From Cognatilysobacter tabacisoli (lineage in GTDB: Bacteria > Pseudomonadota > Gammaproteobacteria > Xanthomonadales > Xanthomonadaceae), in NCBI RefSeq assembly GCF_003586305.1, contig NZ_QXJI01000004.1, forward strand, positions 1 through 64,000: a DNA stretch of 64,000 nucleotides. The letters are read 5' to 3'. Each line of letters opens with the position of its first letter. Position 1 is the stretch's first letter. Shown one piece after another: positions 34,411-43,076 of the stretch. The position numbers were made by a program, and so were the translations under genes. The notes below the pieces were generated by a model, which saw only the letters and a list, made by a program, of their open reading frames with translations, searched no databases and was not told the DNA's origin.

Positions 34411-36156
34411 CTACAGCTTGCGCAGCGACGCCTGCAGCGCGACCAGTTCGGCCTTCTCGGCCGGCGACAGCGCGCCGAAGCCGCCCTGGCGGACGTGCTC
34501 GTGCAGCTCGTCGACGCGCTGCTGCACGGTCTGCCGCTCGAGCTGGGTGATCGCGTCGATGAACTCGGTGCCCCACGCGGCGTCTTCGCCCGGCAGCGTC
34601 TGCGACGCGAGCTTCTGCAGCGCGGCGTGCTCCTCGCGGTCGGCGAAGTGGTCGACCAGGCTGCCGACCCCGATATCGGGGCGGCCGTGGACCAGTTCGA
34701 CCAGTTCGACCAGCAGCGGGATGCCGGGCTGGCGCAGCGCGGCGAAGCGCAGCGGCGGCGCGAGCTCGAGCGCCAGCGCCGGACGCTGCAGCAGCAGCGC
34801 GATCGCACCGCGCACCAGGCTGCGCTTGGGCGCTGCGGTGCCGGTCGGCCGCGTCGCGTGCGCCCGCTGCGTCGGCACGTGGGTCTCGGGCGAACTCGCG
34901 CGCGCGCCGACGCCGGTCAGCTCGGTCAGGCGCTGCTTCATCAGGTCCGCGAACGCGCCGTCGGGGATCTGCGCCAGCAGCGGCCGCGCGCGCTCGGCCA
35001 GCCGGCCCTTGCCCTCGAGCGTCGACAGGTTGACGTCGCTCGACAGCGAATCGAACAGGAACTGCGACAGCGGCGTGGCCTGCTGCAGCCGCGCGTCGAA
35101 GCCGGCCTGGCCTTCGGCGCGCACCAGCGAATCCGGGTCCTCGCCGTCGGGCAGGAACAGGAAGAACGCCTGGCGCCCGTCCTTCATCCGCGGCAGCACC
35201 GACTCGACCGCCTTCCACGCCGCGCCGCGGCCGGCGCGGTCGCCGTCGAAGCAGAAGTACACGTCGGGCGCGTTGCGGAACAGCAGCTCGGCGTGGTCGG
35301 GCGTGGTAGCGGTGCCGAGCGTGGCGACCGCGTAGTCGACGCCGTGCTGGAACAGCGCGACCACGTCCATGTAGCCTTCGACCACGACCAGCCGCTCGAT
35401 CTTCGAACGCGCCTGCCGCACCTGCCACAGGCCGTACAGCTCGCGGCCCTTATGGAACAGCGCGGTCTCCGGCGAGTTGAGGTACTTCGGCGAGTCGTCC
35501 TTCTCGATGACGCGGCCGCCGAACGCGATCGTGCGCCCGCGCCGGTCGAGGATCGGGAACATGATGCGGTCGCGGAACTTGTCGTAGACGCGGCCGCTGT
35601 CGTTCTTCGAGAACAGGCCGGCGCGCTCGAGCAGCGCTATCCGCCGCGGGTCGGTGCCGAGCGCGTCGCGCAGGCCGTTGAAGCCGTCCGGCGCGTAGCC
35701 GATGGCGAACTGCTCGCGCACCACTTCGCTGACGTCGCGCCGGTCGAGGTACGCCTGCGCCTTGGCGCTGCCGGCCAGCTGCTTGCGGAAGAACGCCGAC
35801 GCCGCCTCGACCGCGGCGTACAGGTCCTGCAGGTCGGGGTTGGCGTTGCGCTGCTGGGTGTCGCGCGGCACCTCCATGCCGACGCGCTTGGCCAGCTCCT
35901 CGACCGCGTCGAGGAACTCGAGCCGGTCGTAGTTCATCAGGAAGCTGATCGCGGTGCCGTGCGCCCCGCAGCCGAAGCAGTGGTAGAACTGCTTGGTCGG
36001 CGACACGGTGAAGCTCGGCGAGCGCTCGTCGTGGAACGGGCAGCGGGCCGAGTACTCCTTGCCCTGGCGCTTCAGCGGAACGCGCGCGCCGATCAGCTCG
36101 ACGATGTCGGAGCGCGCGAGCAGATCGTCGATGAAGGCGTCAGGGATGCGTGCCAC
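34411..36156 (-). CDS. dnaG: DNA primase DnaG
   Basis: A 581-residue primase that makes RNA primers at the replication fork. The N-terminal zinc ribbon has CPFHDERSPSFTV and FYHCFGCGAHG (three Cys, one His). The TOPRIM catalytic core shows VVVEGYMDVVAL and CFDGDRAG with Mg-binding acidic residues. The C-terminal helicase-binding domain is poorly conserved, as usual. The GTG at 36156 is chosen because the protein then begins VARIPDAFIDDLL like its relatives. This start region has a near-exact duplicate 118 bp upstream. It is the last gene of rpsU-yqeY-dnaG. Confidence 0.93.
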   Translation of the reverse strand: MARIPDAFIDDLLARSDIVELIGARVPLKRQGKEYSARCPFHDERSPSFTVSPTKQFYHCFGCGAHGTAISFLMNYDRLEFLDAVEELAKRVGMEVPRDTQQRNANPDLQDLYAAVEAASAFFRKQLAGSAKAQAYLDRRDVSEVVREQFAIGYAPDGFNGLRDALGTDPRRIALLERAGLFSKNDSGRVYDKFRDRIMFPILDRRGRTIAFGGRVIEKDDSPKYLNSPETALFHKGRELYGLWQVRQARSKIERLVVVEGYMDVVALFQHGVDYAVATLGTATTPDHAELLFRNAPDVYFCFDGDRAGRGAAWKAVESVLPRMKDGRQAFFLFLPDGEDPDSLVRAEGQAGFDARLQQATPLSQFLFDSLSSDVNLSTLEGKGRLAERARPLLAQIPDGAFADLMKQRLTELTGVGARASSPETHVPTQRAHATRPTGTAAPKRSLVRGAIALLLQRPALALELAPPLRFAALRQPGIPLLVELVELVHGRPDIGVGSLVDHFADREEHAALQKLASQTLPGEDAAWGTEFIDAITQLERQTVQQRVDELHEHVRQGGFGALSPAEKAELVALQASLRKL

Positions 36157-36294
36157 GGGTCCGGGTCCATGCCGCACGGAAGAGGCGCAGGCGCGCGGCG
36201 GCGCGTCGACCCGTGCCGCGGCCCACTGGCGCCGCGGCGCGGTCGTCGATGAAGGCGTCAGGCATGCGTGCCATGGGTTCGGTTCCATGCCGCA
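36125..36294 (-). repeat. Direct duplication of the dnaG start region
   Basis: Copy A (36125-36176) covers the dnaG GTG start and its first 10-11 codons. Copy B (36243-36294) lies 118 bp further upstream and agrees at 48 of 52 positions. Copy B has ATG (36274) where copy A has GTG, and from it a 44-codon frame runs to a TGA at 36140-36142, 15 nt inside dnaG. The rest of the 368-bp gap up to yqeY (36295-36524) shows no gene. Confidence 0.85.
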
Positions 36295-36524
36295 GACGAT
36301 CGCTGCCCACCCGCCGCGCGGCGCGATGCGCAGGCGTCCGCTCGCGAGGCTTCGAAGTGGGGCATCACGGCGTGGGTAGGGCAGGCCATCGGACCGCTAG
36401 GATGCCACGCGGGGTTGCCGCGACCGGTGTCGTGTGGCGCGACGTGGCGTCAGGTGCATGCGCGACGCCGGCACCGACGCGGGCGGCGCCGCGCGCGACC
36501 GGTCGAGTGCGCCGCGCGCGGGCC

Positions 36525-36971
36525 TCAGCCCGCGAGCGCCTGCTTGACCAGCTTCGACACGAGGCCCATGTCGGCCTGGCCGGCGAGCTTCGGCTTCAGC
36601 GCGCCCATCAGCTTGCCGATGTCGGCCGGGCCGGCAGCGCCGGTTTCGGCGATCGCGGCGGCGATCGCGGCCTGGATCTCGGCCTCGCCGAGCTTGGCCG
36701 GCAGGTAGCGCTCGATCACGCCAATCTCGGCCTGCTCGATCTCGGCCAGGTCGGCGCGGGCGGCGGCCTCGTACTGGGTCACCGAGTCGCGCCGCTGCTT
36801 GACCATCTTGTCGAGCACGGCGATCACCGCGGCGTCGTCGAGCTCGATGCGCTCGTCGACCTCCTTCTGCTTGATCGCGGCGTTGACCAGGCGGATCACG
36901 CCGAGGCTGTGCTTGTCGCCGCTCTTCATCGCGGCCTTCATGTCGTCGGTGAGGCGCTGCTTGAGGCTCAT
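36525..36971 (-). CDS. yqeY: GatB/YqeY domain protein
   Basis: A 148-residue helical protein of the GatB/YqeY family, related to the tRNA-binding tail of amidotransferase subunit GatB. Recognisable blocks are LKQRLTDDMKAAMKSGDK, RLVNAAIKQKEVDERIELDD and IERYLPAKLGEAEI; the end resembles MGALKPKLAGQADMGLVSKLV. It has no proven role; an effect on tRNA-dependent amidation is only inferred from family. GGAG lies 7 nt before the ATG. It is between rpsU and dnaG in the macromolecular synthesis operon. Confidence 0.93.
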   Translation of the reverse strand: MSLKQRLTDDMKAAMKSGDKHSLGVIRLVNAAIKQKEVDERIELDDAAVIAVLDKMVKQRRDSVTQYEAAARADLAEIEQAEIGVIERYLPAKLGEAEIQAAIAAAIAETGAAGPADIGKLMGALKPKLAGQADMGLVSKLVKQALAG

Positions 36972-37074
36972 GCTGGGGCTCCGGTCGGGGCGCGGCGTCG
37001 GGGGGCGACGGCGGCAGGGGGTCGGGGCGCGGGTCCGGCGGCACGGGGCGCCGGGACCGGCAAAACGTCAGGCA

Positions 37075-37112
37075 CGCAAAAAGCCGGCGGCGCAGGGCGC
37101 GGCCGGCTTGCG
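37075..37112 (-). terminator. Terminator or attenuator between rpsU and yqeY
   Basis: On the minus strand an 8-bp stem (37109-37102 with 37088-37081) ends in five T's. As in other rpsU operons, partial termination here would give more S21 than primase. Confidence 0.75.
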
Positions 37113-37165
37113 TGACAGCGGGGAAACGGGTCCGCGCGCGGCGCGGGGCCCGTCACCGGGCGCGA

Positions 37166-37381
37166 TCAGTACAGGCGCTGACGCTTGGTGACGTCGCGCG
37201 ACGAGCGACGGACCTGGCGCTTCACCGCCGCGGCCGCCTTGCGCTTGCGTTCCTGCGTCGGCTTCTCGTAGAACTCGCGCTTGCGGGTCTCGGCGAGGAC
37301 GCCGGCCTTCTCGCAGGTGCGCTTGAAGCGGCGCAGAGCAAACTCGAACGGCTCGTTTTCGCGGACTTTGACGCTGGGCAT
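37166..37381 (-). CDS. rpsU: 30S ribosomal protein S21
   Basis: A 71-residue basic ribosomal protein ([18 protein letters not shown] at the start, [12 protein letters not shown] at the end). Length is exactly that of the family. S21 helps the small subunit pair with Shine-Dalgarno sequences. It heads the rpsU-yqeY-dnaG operon and is read away from tsaD, the classic gammaproteobacterial arrangement. Its promoter is described separately. Confidence 0.98.
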   Translation of the reverse strand: MPSVKVRENEPFEFALRRFKRTCEKAGVLAETRKREFYEKPTQERKRKAAAAVKRQVRRSSRDVTKRQRLY

Positions 37382-37430
37382 ACGTGATCTCTGTTGTGAG
37401 GACCGCACGGCCGGGCCGGGCGAGCCGCGT

Positions 37431-37460
37431 ATGATAGCCAAACCCCGTCCGGGCGCGCAA
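37431..37460 (-). promoter_or_regulatory. rpsU operon promoter
   Basis: On the minus strand TTGCGC (37460-37455) and TATCAT (37436-37431) are spaced by 18 bp. The -10 box is 50 bp from the rpsU start. Confidence 0.65.
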
Positions 37461-37566
37461 GCCGATTGCGCCGGCGCCGGGCCGGGGGCCCGCCGCCACT
37501 GGGTTTGCGGGCGCGCGACCCCCAGATCGTCCCCCATCGCCACCCTCCTGAAGCGGATCTGCCGAC

Positions 37567-38604
37567 GTGAAAGTCCTGGGTATCGAAACCAGCTGCGACG
37601 AGACCGGCGTGGCCGTGTACGACACGGACACCGGCCTGCGGGCGCACGCGGTCTACAGCCAGATCGCCCTGCACGCCGAGTACGGCGGGGTGGTGCCCGA
37701 ACTGGCCAGCCGCGACCACGTGCGCAAGCTGCTGCCGCTGGTCCGCCAGACCCTGGCCGACGCCGGCCTCACCCTGGATGAGCTGGACGGCGTCGCCTAC
37801 ACCGCCGGCCCCGGGCTGGTCGGCGCCCTGCTGGTCGGCGCCGGCGTCGCCCGCGCGCTGGCATGGGCGCTGGACGTGCCGGCCGTCGGCGTCCACCACA
37901 TGGAGGGCCACCTGCTGGCCCCGCTGCTCGAGGACGACCCGGTCCGCGGCCGGCCCGAGCCGCCGTTCGTCGCCCTGCTGGTGTCCGGCGGGCACACCCA
38001 GCTGGTCGCGGTCGACGCGATCGGCCGCTACCGGCTGCTGGGCGAGACGCTCGACGACGCGGCCGGCGAAGCCTTCGACAAGACCGCCAAGCTGATGGGC
38101 CTGCCGTACCCCGGGGGGCCGCAGCTGGCCGCGCTGGCCGAGACCGGCACGCCGGGCGCCTACCGCTTCTCGCGGCCGATGACCGACCGGCCCGGGCTCG
38201 ACTTCAGCTTCAGCGGGCTGAAGACGCAGGTGCTGCTGGCGTGGCAGGACAGCGACAAGTCCGAGGCGACCCGCGCCGACATCGCGCGCGGGTTCGAGGA
38301 CGCGGTGGTCGAGACGCTGGCGATCAAGTGCGAGCGGGCGCTGGACGCGGCCGGCTGCGACACGCTGGTGATCGCCGGCGGCGTCGGTGCCAACAAGCGC
38401 CTGCGCGCGCGGCTGGAGGCGATGGCCGCCAAGCGCGGCGGCCGCGCGTGCTTCCCGCGGCCGGTGTTCTGCACCGACAACGGCGCGATGATCGCGTTCG
38501 CCGGGGCGCTGCGGCTGCAGGGCGGTCAGCGCGAGAGCGCGTCGGTGACGGTGGCGCCGCGGTGGGACATGGCCACGCTGGAGGCGGTCGGCGCCGCGGC
38601 GTGA
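37567..38604 (+). CDS. tsaD: tRNA threonylcarbamoyladenosine transferase TsaD
   Basis: A 345-residue cytoplasmic ASKHA-fold protein that, with TsaB and TsaE, moves threonylcarbamoyl onto A37 of ANN-decoding tRNAs. The N-terminus [17 protein letters not shown], the metal-binding HHMEGH (near residue 112), [10 protein letters not shown], the block [15 protein letters not shown] and the C-terminal [14 protein letters not shown] are all intact. It starts with GTG; no in-frame ATG gives the conserved start. It is divergent from rpsU. Confidence 0.96.
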   Translation: MKVLGIETSCDETGVAVYDTDTGLRAHAVYSQIALHAEYGGVVPELASRDHVRKLLPLVRQTLADAGLTLDELDGVAYTAGPGLVGALLVGAGVARALAWALDVPAVGVHHMEGHLLAPLLEDDPVRGRPEPPFVALLVSGGHTQLVAVDAIGRYRLLGETLDDAAGEAFDKTAKLMGLPYPGGPQLAALAETGTPGAYRFSRPMTDRPGLDFSFSGLKTQVLLAWQDSDKSEATRADIARGFEDAVVETLAIKCERALDAAGCDTLVIAGGVGANKRLRARLEAMAAKRGGRACFPRPVFCTDNGAMIAFAGALRLQGGQRESASVTVAPRWDMATLEAVGAAA

Positions 38605-38697
38605 CGCGCGTGCGGGCGCGCGCAACCGCGCGCCGCGAACGGCCGTAAGCTCTCACCGCTTCCGCTCCACTCCCCCACCACGCAACCCGGCCCGCAC

Positions 38698-39051
38698 ATG
38701 GACAAGGTTTTCATCGAGGCGCTCGAGATCGACGCGCTGATCGGCATCTACGACTGGGAGCGGCGGATCCGCCAGCCGCTGGTGTTCGACATCGAGATGG
38801 CCTTCGACAACCGCGTGCCGGCGGCCACCGACGCGATCGAAGACACGCTCGACTACAAGGCGGTCAGCAAGCGGGTCATGGAGTACGTCGGCGCGTCGTC
38901 GTTCGGGCTGGTCGAGACGCTGGCCGAAAGCGTGGCCGACCTCATCCTGGCCGAGTTCGGCGTGCGCCACGTGCGGCTCAAGCTCAGCAAGCCCGGCGCG
39001 GTGCGCGGCGCGCGCGCAGTCGGCGTGCTGATCGAGCGCTCGCGCGACTGA
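38698..39051 (+). CDS. folB: Dihydroneopterin aldolase
   Basis: A 117-residue tunnel-fold enzyme that converts 7,8-dihydroneopterin to 6-hydroxymethyl-dihydropterin in folate synthesis. DKVFIEALEIDALIGIYDWE with the conserved Glu/Tyr region, TLDYKAVSKRV, and SFGLVETLAE (pterin-anchoring Glu near residue 73) are typical, and the catalytic Lys is in LKLSKPGAV near residue 98. Length is normal. folK follows after 10 bp. Confidence 0.94.
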   Translation: MDKVFIEALEIDALIGIYDWERRIRQPLVFDIEMAFDNRVPAATDAIEDTLDYKAVSKRVMEYVGASSFGLVETLAESVADLILAEFGVRHVRLKLSKPGAVRGARAVGVLIERSRD

Positions 39052-39061
39052 GCCGATCGCG

Positions 39062-39550
39062 ATGACCTTGCACCGCGCGTACCTGAGCCTCGGCAGCAAC
39101 CGCGACGCCGCCCACCACCTGCGCACCGCGATCGCCGAACTGCGCGATCGCTTCGGCGACGTCGTCGTCTCGCCGGTGTACCGCACGCGCGCGGTCGGCT
39201 TCGATGGCGACGACTTCCTCAATGCCGCCGCGATCGTGCGCACCGGGCTCGATCCGCTCGCGCTCAACGCGTGGCTGCACGCGCTCGAGGACGCGCACGG
39301 TCGCGACCGCAGCGGGCCGCGCTTCGGCGACCGCACGCTCGACATCGACATCGTGCTGTTCGACGAGGTGGTGATGGACGGTCCCGGCCACCTGCAGCTG
39401 CCGCGCGACGAGCTGCGCCACGCCTTCGTGCTGCGGCCGCTGGCCGACATCGCGCCAGGCGTCGTGGTGCCCGGCAGCGGGCGCACGCTGGCGCAGCTGT
39501 GGGCCGCGCACCCGGATTGCGACCAAGTGCCGGACGTGGTCGAACTGTGA
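39062..39550 (+). CDS. folK: 2-amino-4-hydroxy-6-hydroxymethyldihydropteridine diphosphokinase
   Basis: A 162-residue enzyme that pyrophosphorylates the product of FolB. Signatures are AYLSLGSNRD at the start, VSPVYRTRAVGF, DFLNAAA, the Mg-binding DIDIVLFDE (within GDRTLDIDIV near residues 93-102) and LQLPRDELRHAFVLRPL. With folB it forms a two-gene folate unit, and a pteridine reductase lies 1 kb downstream on the opposite strand. Confidence 0.95.
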   Translation: MTLHRAYLSLGSNRDAAHHLRTAIAELRDRFGDVVVSPVYRTRAVGFDGDDFLNAAAIVRTGLDPLALNAWLHALEDAHGRDRSGPRFGDRTLDIDIVLFDEVVMDGPGHLQLPRDELRHAFVLRPLADIAPGVVVPGSGRTLAQLWAAHPDCDQVPDVVEL

Positions 39551-39649
39551 TCACGCTGCCGGCGGTGGCCGACGCCCGCGCGGTCCCCCGGCGGGTTGCA
39601 TAATCGCCCGGTCCGGAGCCCCCGCTCCGGCGCCTGGGGAGGCAATCCA

Positions 39650-40486
39650 ATGATCGACAAGTTTTCGCGCAGCTGGTCGCTGGTGAAGGCCAGCGCGGCC
39701 GTGCTGCGCTCGGATAAAGAGCTGATGGTGTTCCCGCTGGTGTCGGCGGCGGCGACGCTGCTGGTGCTGGCGACGTTCCTGGTGCCGATGGTCGGCTGGC
39801 GCGTGCTCGAGCAGGGCTTCGGCGTGACCACGGCGGTGTGGGCGTTCCTGTTCTACTTCTGCCAGTACGCGGTGATCGTGTTCTGCAACAGCGCGCTGGT
39901 CGGCGCGGCGCTGATGCGGATGGAGGGCCACGACCCGACCCTGCGCGACGGGTTCGAGATCGCGTGGTCGCGGATCGGCGCGATCCTCGGCTACGCCGCG
40001 ATCGCCGCCACCGTCGGCGTGCTGCTGCAGGGGCTCAAGGACCGCGACAACAACATCGTGATCCGCCTGCTCGGCAGCGGGCTCGGCGCTGCGTGGACGC
40101 TGGCGACGTTCCTGGTGGTGCCGGTGCTGGTCAGCCGCGGCATCGGCCCGGTCGACGCGCTGAAGCAGAGCGCAGCGCTGCTCAAGCGCACCTGGGGCGA
40201 GAACGCGATCGGCACCGTCGGCATCGGGCTGGCGTTCGGCCTGATGACGTTCGGCGTCGCGCTGGTCGGCGTGCTGCTCGCGGTGCTCGCCGCGAAGCTG
40301 TCGTGGGCGCTCGCGCTGGTCGTGGCCGGCGTGTTCGTCGCCGCGATCGCGCTGATGGCGGTGTACCAGGCCGCACTGTCGGGCGTGTACTCGGCGGCGC
40401 TGTACCGCTACGCGTCGGCCGGCGAAGTGTCGCCGGGATTCGAGTTCGCCCAGATCGACCGGGCGTTCGCGCCGAAGTCGGCCTGA
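39650..40486 (+). CDS. DUF6159 family membrane protein
   Basis: A 278-residue membrane protein with about six helices in pairs (about 30-75, 95-140, 180-260). It begins with the amphipathic FSRSWSLVKASAAVLRSDKELMVFP typical of this uncharacterised family (bracketed here as residues 4-28 by position). GLKDRDNNIVIRLLG forms a loop. GGGGAGG lies 7 nt before the ATG. Upstream there is a CATAAT -10-like box (39599-39604) and, in the leader, a 7-bp hairpin (39613-39619 with 39624-39630), so it probably has its own promoter. Function is unknown. Confidence 0.8.
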   Translation: MIDKFSRSWSLVKASAAVLRSDKELMVFPLVSAAATLLVLATFLVPMVGWRVLEQGFGVTTAVWAFLFYFCQYAVIVFCNSALVGAALMRMEGHDPTLRDGFEIAWSRIGAILGYAAIAATVGVLLQGLKDRDNNIVIRLLGSGLGAAWTLATFLVVPVLVSRGIGPVDALKQSAALLKRTWGENAIGTVGIGLAFGLMTFGVALVGVLLAVLAAKLSWALALVVAGVFVAAIALMAVYQAALSGVYSAALYRYASAGEVSPGFEFAQIDRAFAPKSA

Positions 40487-40540
40487 GGCCGGACGGCTGC
40501 CGCGGCCGCGCGCGTCGCGGTCGCGTCGGTCCGCCTTCGC

Positions 40541-41293
40541 TCAGCCCTCGATCATCCGCCCGCCGTCCAGGTGCAGCACCTGGCCGGTGGAGTAGTGCGC
40601 GTCCTGCAGCAGCCAGCGCACCGCCTCGGCGATCTCGTCCGGCGTGCCGGTGCGGCCGAGCGGCGTGCGGTCGAGCATCGCCTGCTGCGCCGGCGTGACC
40701 GCCGCGACGCCGTCGCCTTCGGGCCACAGGATCGCGCCCGGCGACACCGCGTTGACCCGCACCTCGGGGCCGAGCTCGAGCGCCAGCGCGCGCGTCATCA
40801 TCAGCAGCGCGGCCTTGGCCATGCAGTACACCGCGTGGCCGCGCTTGGGCCGCTCGGCGTAGATGTCGACGAGGTTGACGATGCCGCCGCGCGCGGCGCG
40901 CAGGTGCGGCGCCGCGGCCTGCGACAGGAAGTACGGCGCGCGCGCGTTGCTGGCGAACAGCGCGTCCCACTGCGCCGGCGTCGTGGTGCCCAGCCCGGTC
41001 GGGATGAAGGTCGAGGCGTTGTTGACCAGCGCGTCGAGCCGGCCGAAGCGGCCCACCGTCTGCGCGACCAGCTCGGGCAGGCGGTCGAAGGCGTCGAGGT
41101 CGGCGCGCAGCAGCAGCGTGGTGCCCGGGCGCGCGCGCTCGAACTCGGCGGCCAGCGCCTCGGCGTCGCCCTGCGCGCTGCGGTAGTGGATCGCGACCGA
41201 GTAGCCGGCGTCGTGCAGCGTGCGCGCGACGACCGCGCCGATGCGCCGCGCGGCGCCGGTGACGAGTGCGACGGGCGGGGGGGCGAGCGACAT
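40541..41293 (-). CDS. Pteridine reductase (short-chain dehydrogenase)
   Basis: A 250-residue NADPH-dependent SDR. The nucleotide motif is TGAARRIG, whose Arg pair is characteristic of pteridine reductases (PTR1/FolM type) and replaces the usual TGxxxGxG. NNASTF, VDIYAERPKRGHAVYCMAKAA (split here; the catalytic Tyr is in VYCMAK) and PGAILWPEGD also fit. FolM-like enzymes reduce dihydromonapterin or dihydrofolate. Nearness to folB-folK supports a pterin role. ATG 41293 is chosen from the conserved start, although the frame continues upstream. Confidence 0.88.
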   Translation of the reverse strand: MSLAPPPVALVTGAARRIGAVVARTLHDAGYSVAIHYRSAQGDAEALAAEFERARPGTTLLLRADLDAFDRLPELVAQTVGRFGRLDALVNNASTFIPTGLGTTTPAQWDALFASNARAPYFLSQAAAPHLRAARGGIVNLVDIYAERPKRGHAVYCMAKAALLMMTRALALELGPEVRVNAVSPGAILWPEGDGVAAVTPAQQAMLDRTPLGRTGTPDEIAEAVRWLLQDAHYSTGQVLHLDGGRMIEG

Positions 41294-41357
41294 CGGGCGG
41301 CTCCAGCGCGTGACGTATCCTGAGCGGCCAGTGTCCCACGCGACCGCGCCCGTCCGC

Positions 41358-42569
41358 ATGCCCGCCTCCCGAACCGACCTGCCCGCCCCCGCGGCCGACG
41401 CGCTCGCGCACAGCGCCCGGCTGCAGGCGCACGTCCGCGCGGAGATCGACGCCGCCGGCGGCGCGATCCCGTTTTCCCGCTTCATGGAGCTGGCGCTGTA
41501 CGCGCCCGGGCTGGGCTACTACAGCGCCGGCGCCAGCAAGTTCGGCGAGGAGGGCGACTTCGTCACCGCGCCCGAGCTCGGCCCGGTGTTCGCCGCGTGC
41601 GTGGCGGACTCGATCGCGCCGGTGCTGCAGCAGCTCGGGCCGCAGGCGCTGGTGCTCGAACTCGGCGGCGGCACCGGCGCGCTGGCCGAGGTCGCGCTGA
41701 AGCGGCTGACCGAGCTCGACGCGCTGCCCGACCGCTACCTGATCCTCGAGCCGAGCGCGCAGCTGCGCGAGCGCCAGCGCGAGCGCCTGCGCGAGAAACT
41801 GCCGCCGCTGCTGTTCGAACTGCTCGAGTGGCCCGACGGCCCCGTGCCGCACGACTGGGACGGCGTGCTGATCGCCAACGAAGTCATCGACGCGCTGCCG
41901 ACGCCGCGCTTCGCAGTCCTCGGCCCCGGCGCGGACAGCGACGAAAGCGAGATCTTCGAGGAGCACGTCGCCGTCGACGACGGCGTGCTGGTGCGCGTGC
42001 TGCGCCCGGCCGACGCGTTCCTGGCCAATGCGGTGCGCCACGTCGAGCGCTCGCTCGGCCGCGCGCTGCCCGACGGCTACCGCTCCGAGGTGCTGCCGCA
42101 GCTGCCGTACTGGATCCAGGCGGTCGCCGGCGGCATGCAGCGCGGCGCGATGCTGTTCGTCGACTACGGCCACCCGCGCGGCGAGTACTACCTGCCCGAG
42201 CGCGACGACGGCACGCTGCGCGCGTACTACCGCCACCGCGTGCACGCCGATCCGCTGGTCTACCCGGGGCTGCAGGACATCACCGCGTCGGTCGACTTCA
42301 CCGCGCTGGCCGAGGCCGGCGTCGCCGCCGGCTTCGACTTCGCCGGCTACTGCAGCCAGGCCAGCTTCCTGCTCGGCAACGGGCTGGCCGGGGTGCTCGA
42401 GCGGATCGAGCGCATCGCCGACCCGGTCGAGCGCCAGCGCCGCACCAACGAGGTGCGCAAGCTGACGTTGCCGAGCGAGATGGGCGAGCGCTTCCAGGCG
42501 ATGGGCTTCCACAAGGGCGTCGAGTTCGGCGCGGCGTTCCTGCACGGCGACCTGAGCTTCCGCCTATGA
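41358..42569 (+). CDS. SAM-dependent methyltransferase, MidA/NDUFAF7 family
   Basis: A 403-residue class I methyltransferase related to NDUFAF7, which methylates an arginine of complex I in mitochondria. Family marks are IPFSRFMELALYAPGLGYY near the start, GDFVTAPELGPVFA, the SAM loop VLELGGGTGALAE (near residues 98-110), LIANEVIDALPTPRF and FVDYGHPRGEYYLPER. The bacterial substrate is not settled. ATG 41358 is used; an in-frame GTG at 41331 is possible. TATCCT at 41316-41321 may be the -10 box. It is divergent from the pteridine reductase and overlaps the next gene by ATGA. Confidence 0.9.
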   Translation: MPASRTDLPAPAADALAHSARLQAHVRAEIDAAGGAIPFSRFMELALYAPGLGYYSAGASKFGEEGDFVTAPELGPVFAACVADSIAPVLQQLGPQALVLELGGGTGALAEVALKRLTELDALPDRYLILEPSAQLRERQRERLREKLPPLLFELLEWPDGPVPHDWDGVLIANEVIDALPTPRFAVLGPGADSDESEIFEEHVAVDDGVLVRVLRPADAFLANAVRHVERSLGRALPDGYRSEVLPQLPYWIQAVAGGMQRGAMLFVDYGHPRGEYYLPERDDGTLRAYYRHRVHADPLVYPGLQDITASVDFTALAEAGVAAGFDFAGYCSQASFLLGNGLAGVLERIERIADPVERQRRTNEVRKLTLPSEMGERFQAMGFHKGVEFGAAFLHGDLSFRL

Positions 42570-42979
42570 GCGCGACGAACGCGGGCGGCGTGCTGCGCGG
42601 CTTCCGCCGCCCGTTCGTCTGGGTCGCGATCTGGGCGGTGATGGTCGCCGGCGTCGTCGCCGGTTCGCTGCTGCCGCCGAGCACGCTGCCGACGCCGATG
42701 TTCGACGGCGTCGACAAGCTGCAGCACCTGCTCGGCTACTTCGCGCTGTCGCTGTACGCGGTGATGCTGTTTGCACGGCAGCGCGGGCAGGCGCTGGCCG
42801 CGGCCGGGCTGGTGCTGCTCGGGATCGGGCTCGAGGTCGCGCAGGCCGCGCTGACCGCCGGGCGCCAGGCCGACCTGGTCGACGCGGCCTGCAACGCCGC
42901 CGGCGTGGTGCTGGCGCTGCCGCTGGCGTCGACGCGCGCGGCCGGCCTGCTGCAGCGGCTCGACCAGCGGCTGCGCTGA
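42566..42979 (+). CDS. VanZ family membrane protein
   Basis: A 137-residue protein with four predicted helices. It shows the VanZ pattern: SLLPPSTLP after the first helix, DKLQHLLGYFALSLY in the second, IGLEVAQAAL in the third and the acidic DLVDAACNAAGVVLALPL in the fourth. VanZ itself raises teicoplanin resistance by an unknown mechanism, but most family members are not resistance genes. Coupled by ATGA to the methyltransferase gene. Confidence 0.88.
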   Translation: MSATNAGGVLRGFRRPFVWVAIWAVMVAGVVAGSLLPPSTLPTPMFDGVDKLQHLLGYFALSLYAVMLFARQRGQALAAAGLVLLGIGLEVAQAALTAGRQADLVDAACNAAGVVLALPLASTRAAGLLQRLDQRLR

Positions 42980-43026
42980 CGCGGCGCGGCGGCGACGACC
43001 CCTGAAACGGGCTCCCCAAAACGAAC

Positions 43027-43050
43027 GCGGCGCGGGAAATCCCGCGCCGC
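43027..43050. terminator. Bidirectional terminator between vanZ and a TonB receptor
   Basis: A 10-bp GC stem (43027-43036 with 43041-43050) closes AAAT. On the minus strand a T-rich stretch (GTTCGTTTT) follows. It separates two convergent genes. Confidence 0.8.
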
Positions 43051-43076
43051 GTCCACTACTCCGGTGAGGCCGAACC

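Noticed and set aside
36140-36274. 44-codon frame upstream of dnaG as a real protein gene
   Set aside because: It arises from the duplicated start region and has no family likeness. It is kept only as part of the repeat observation.
42979-43026. VanZ gene as a glycopeptide resistance determinant
   Set aside because: No vanHAX or teicoplanin-resistance genes adjoin it. VanZ-like proteins are widespread in bacteria without such resistance.
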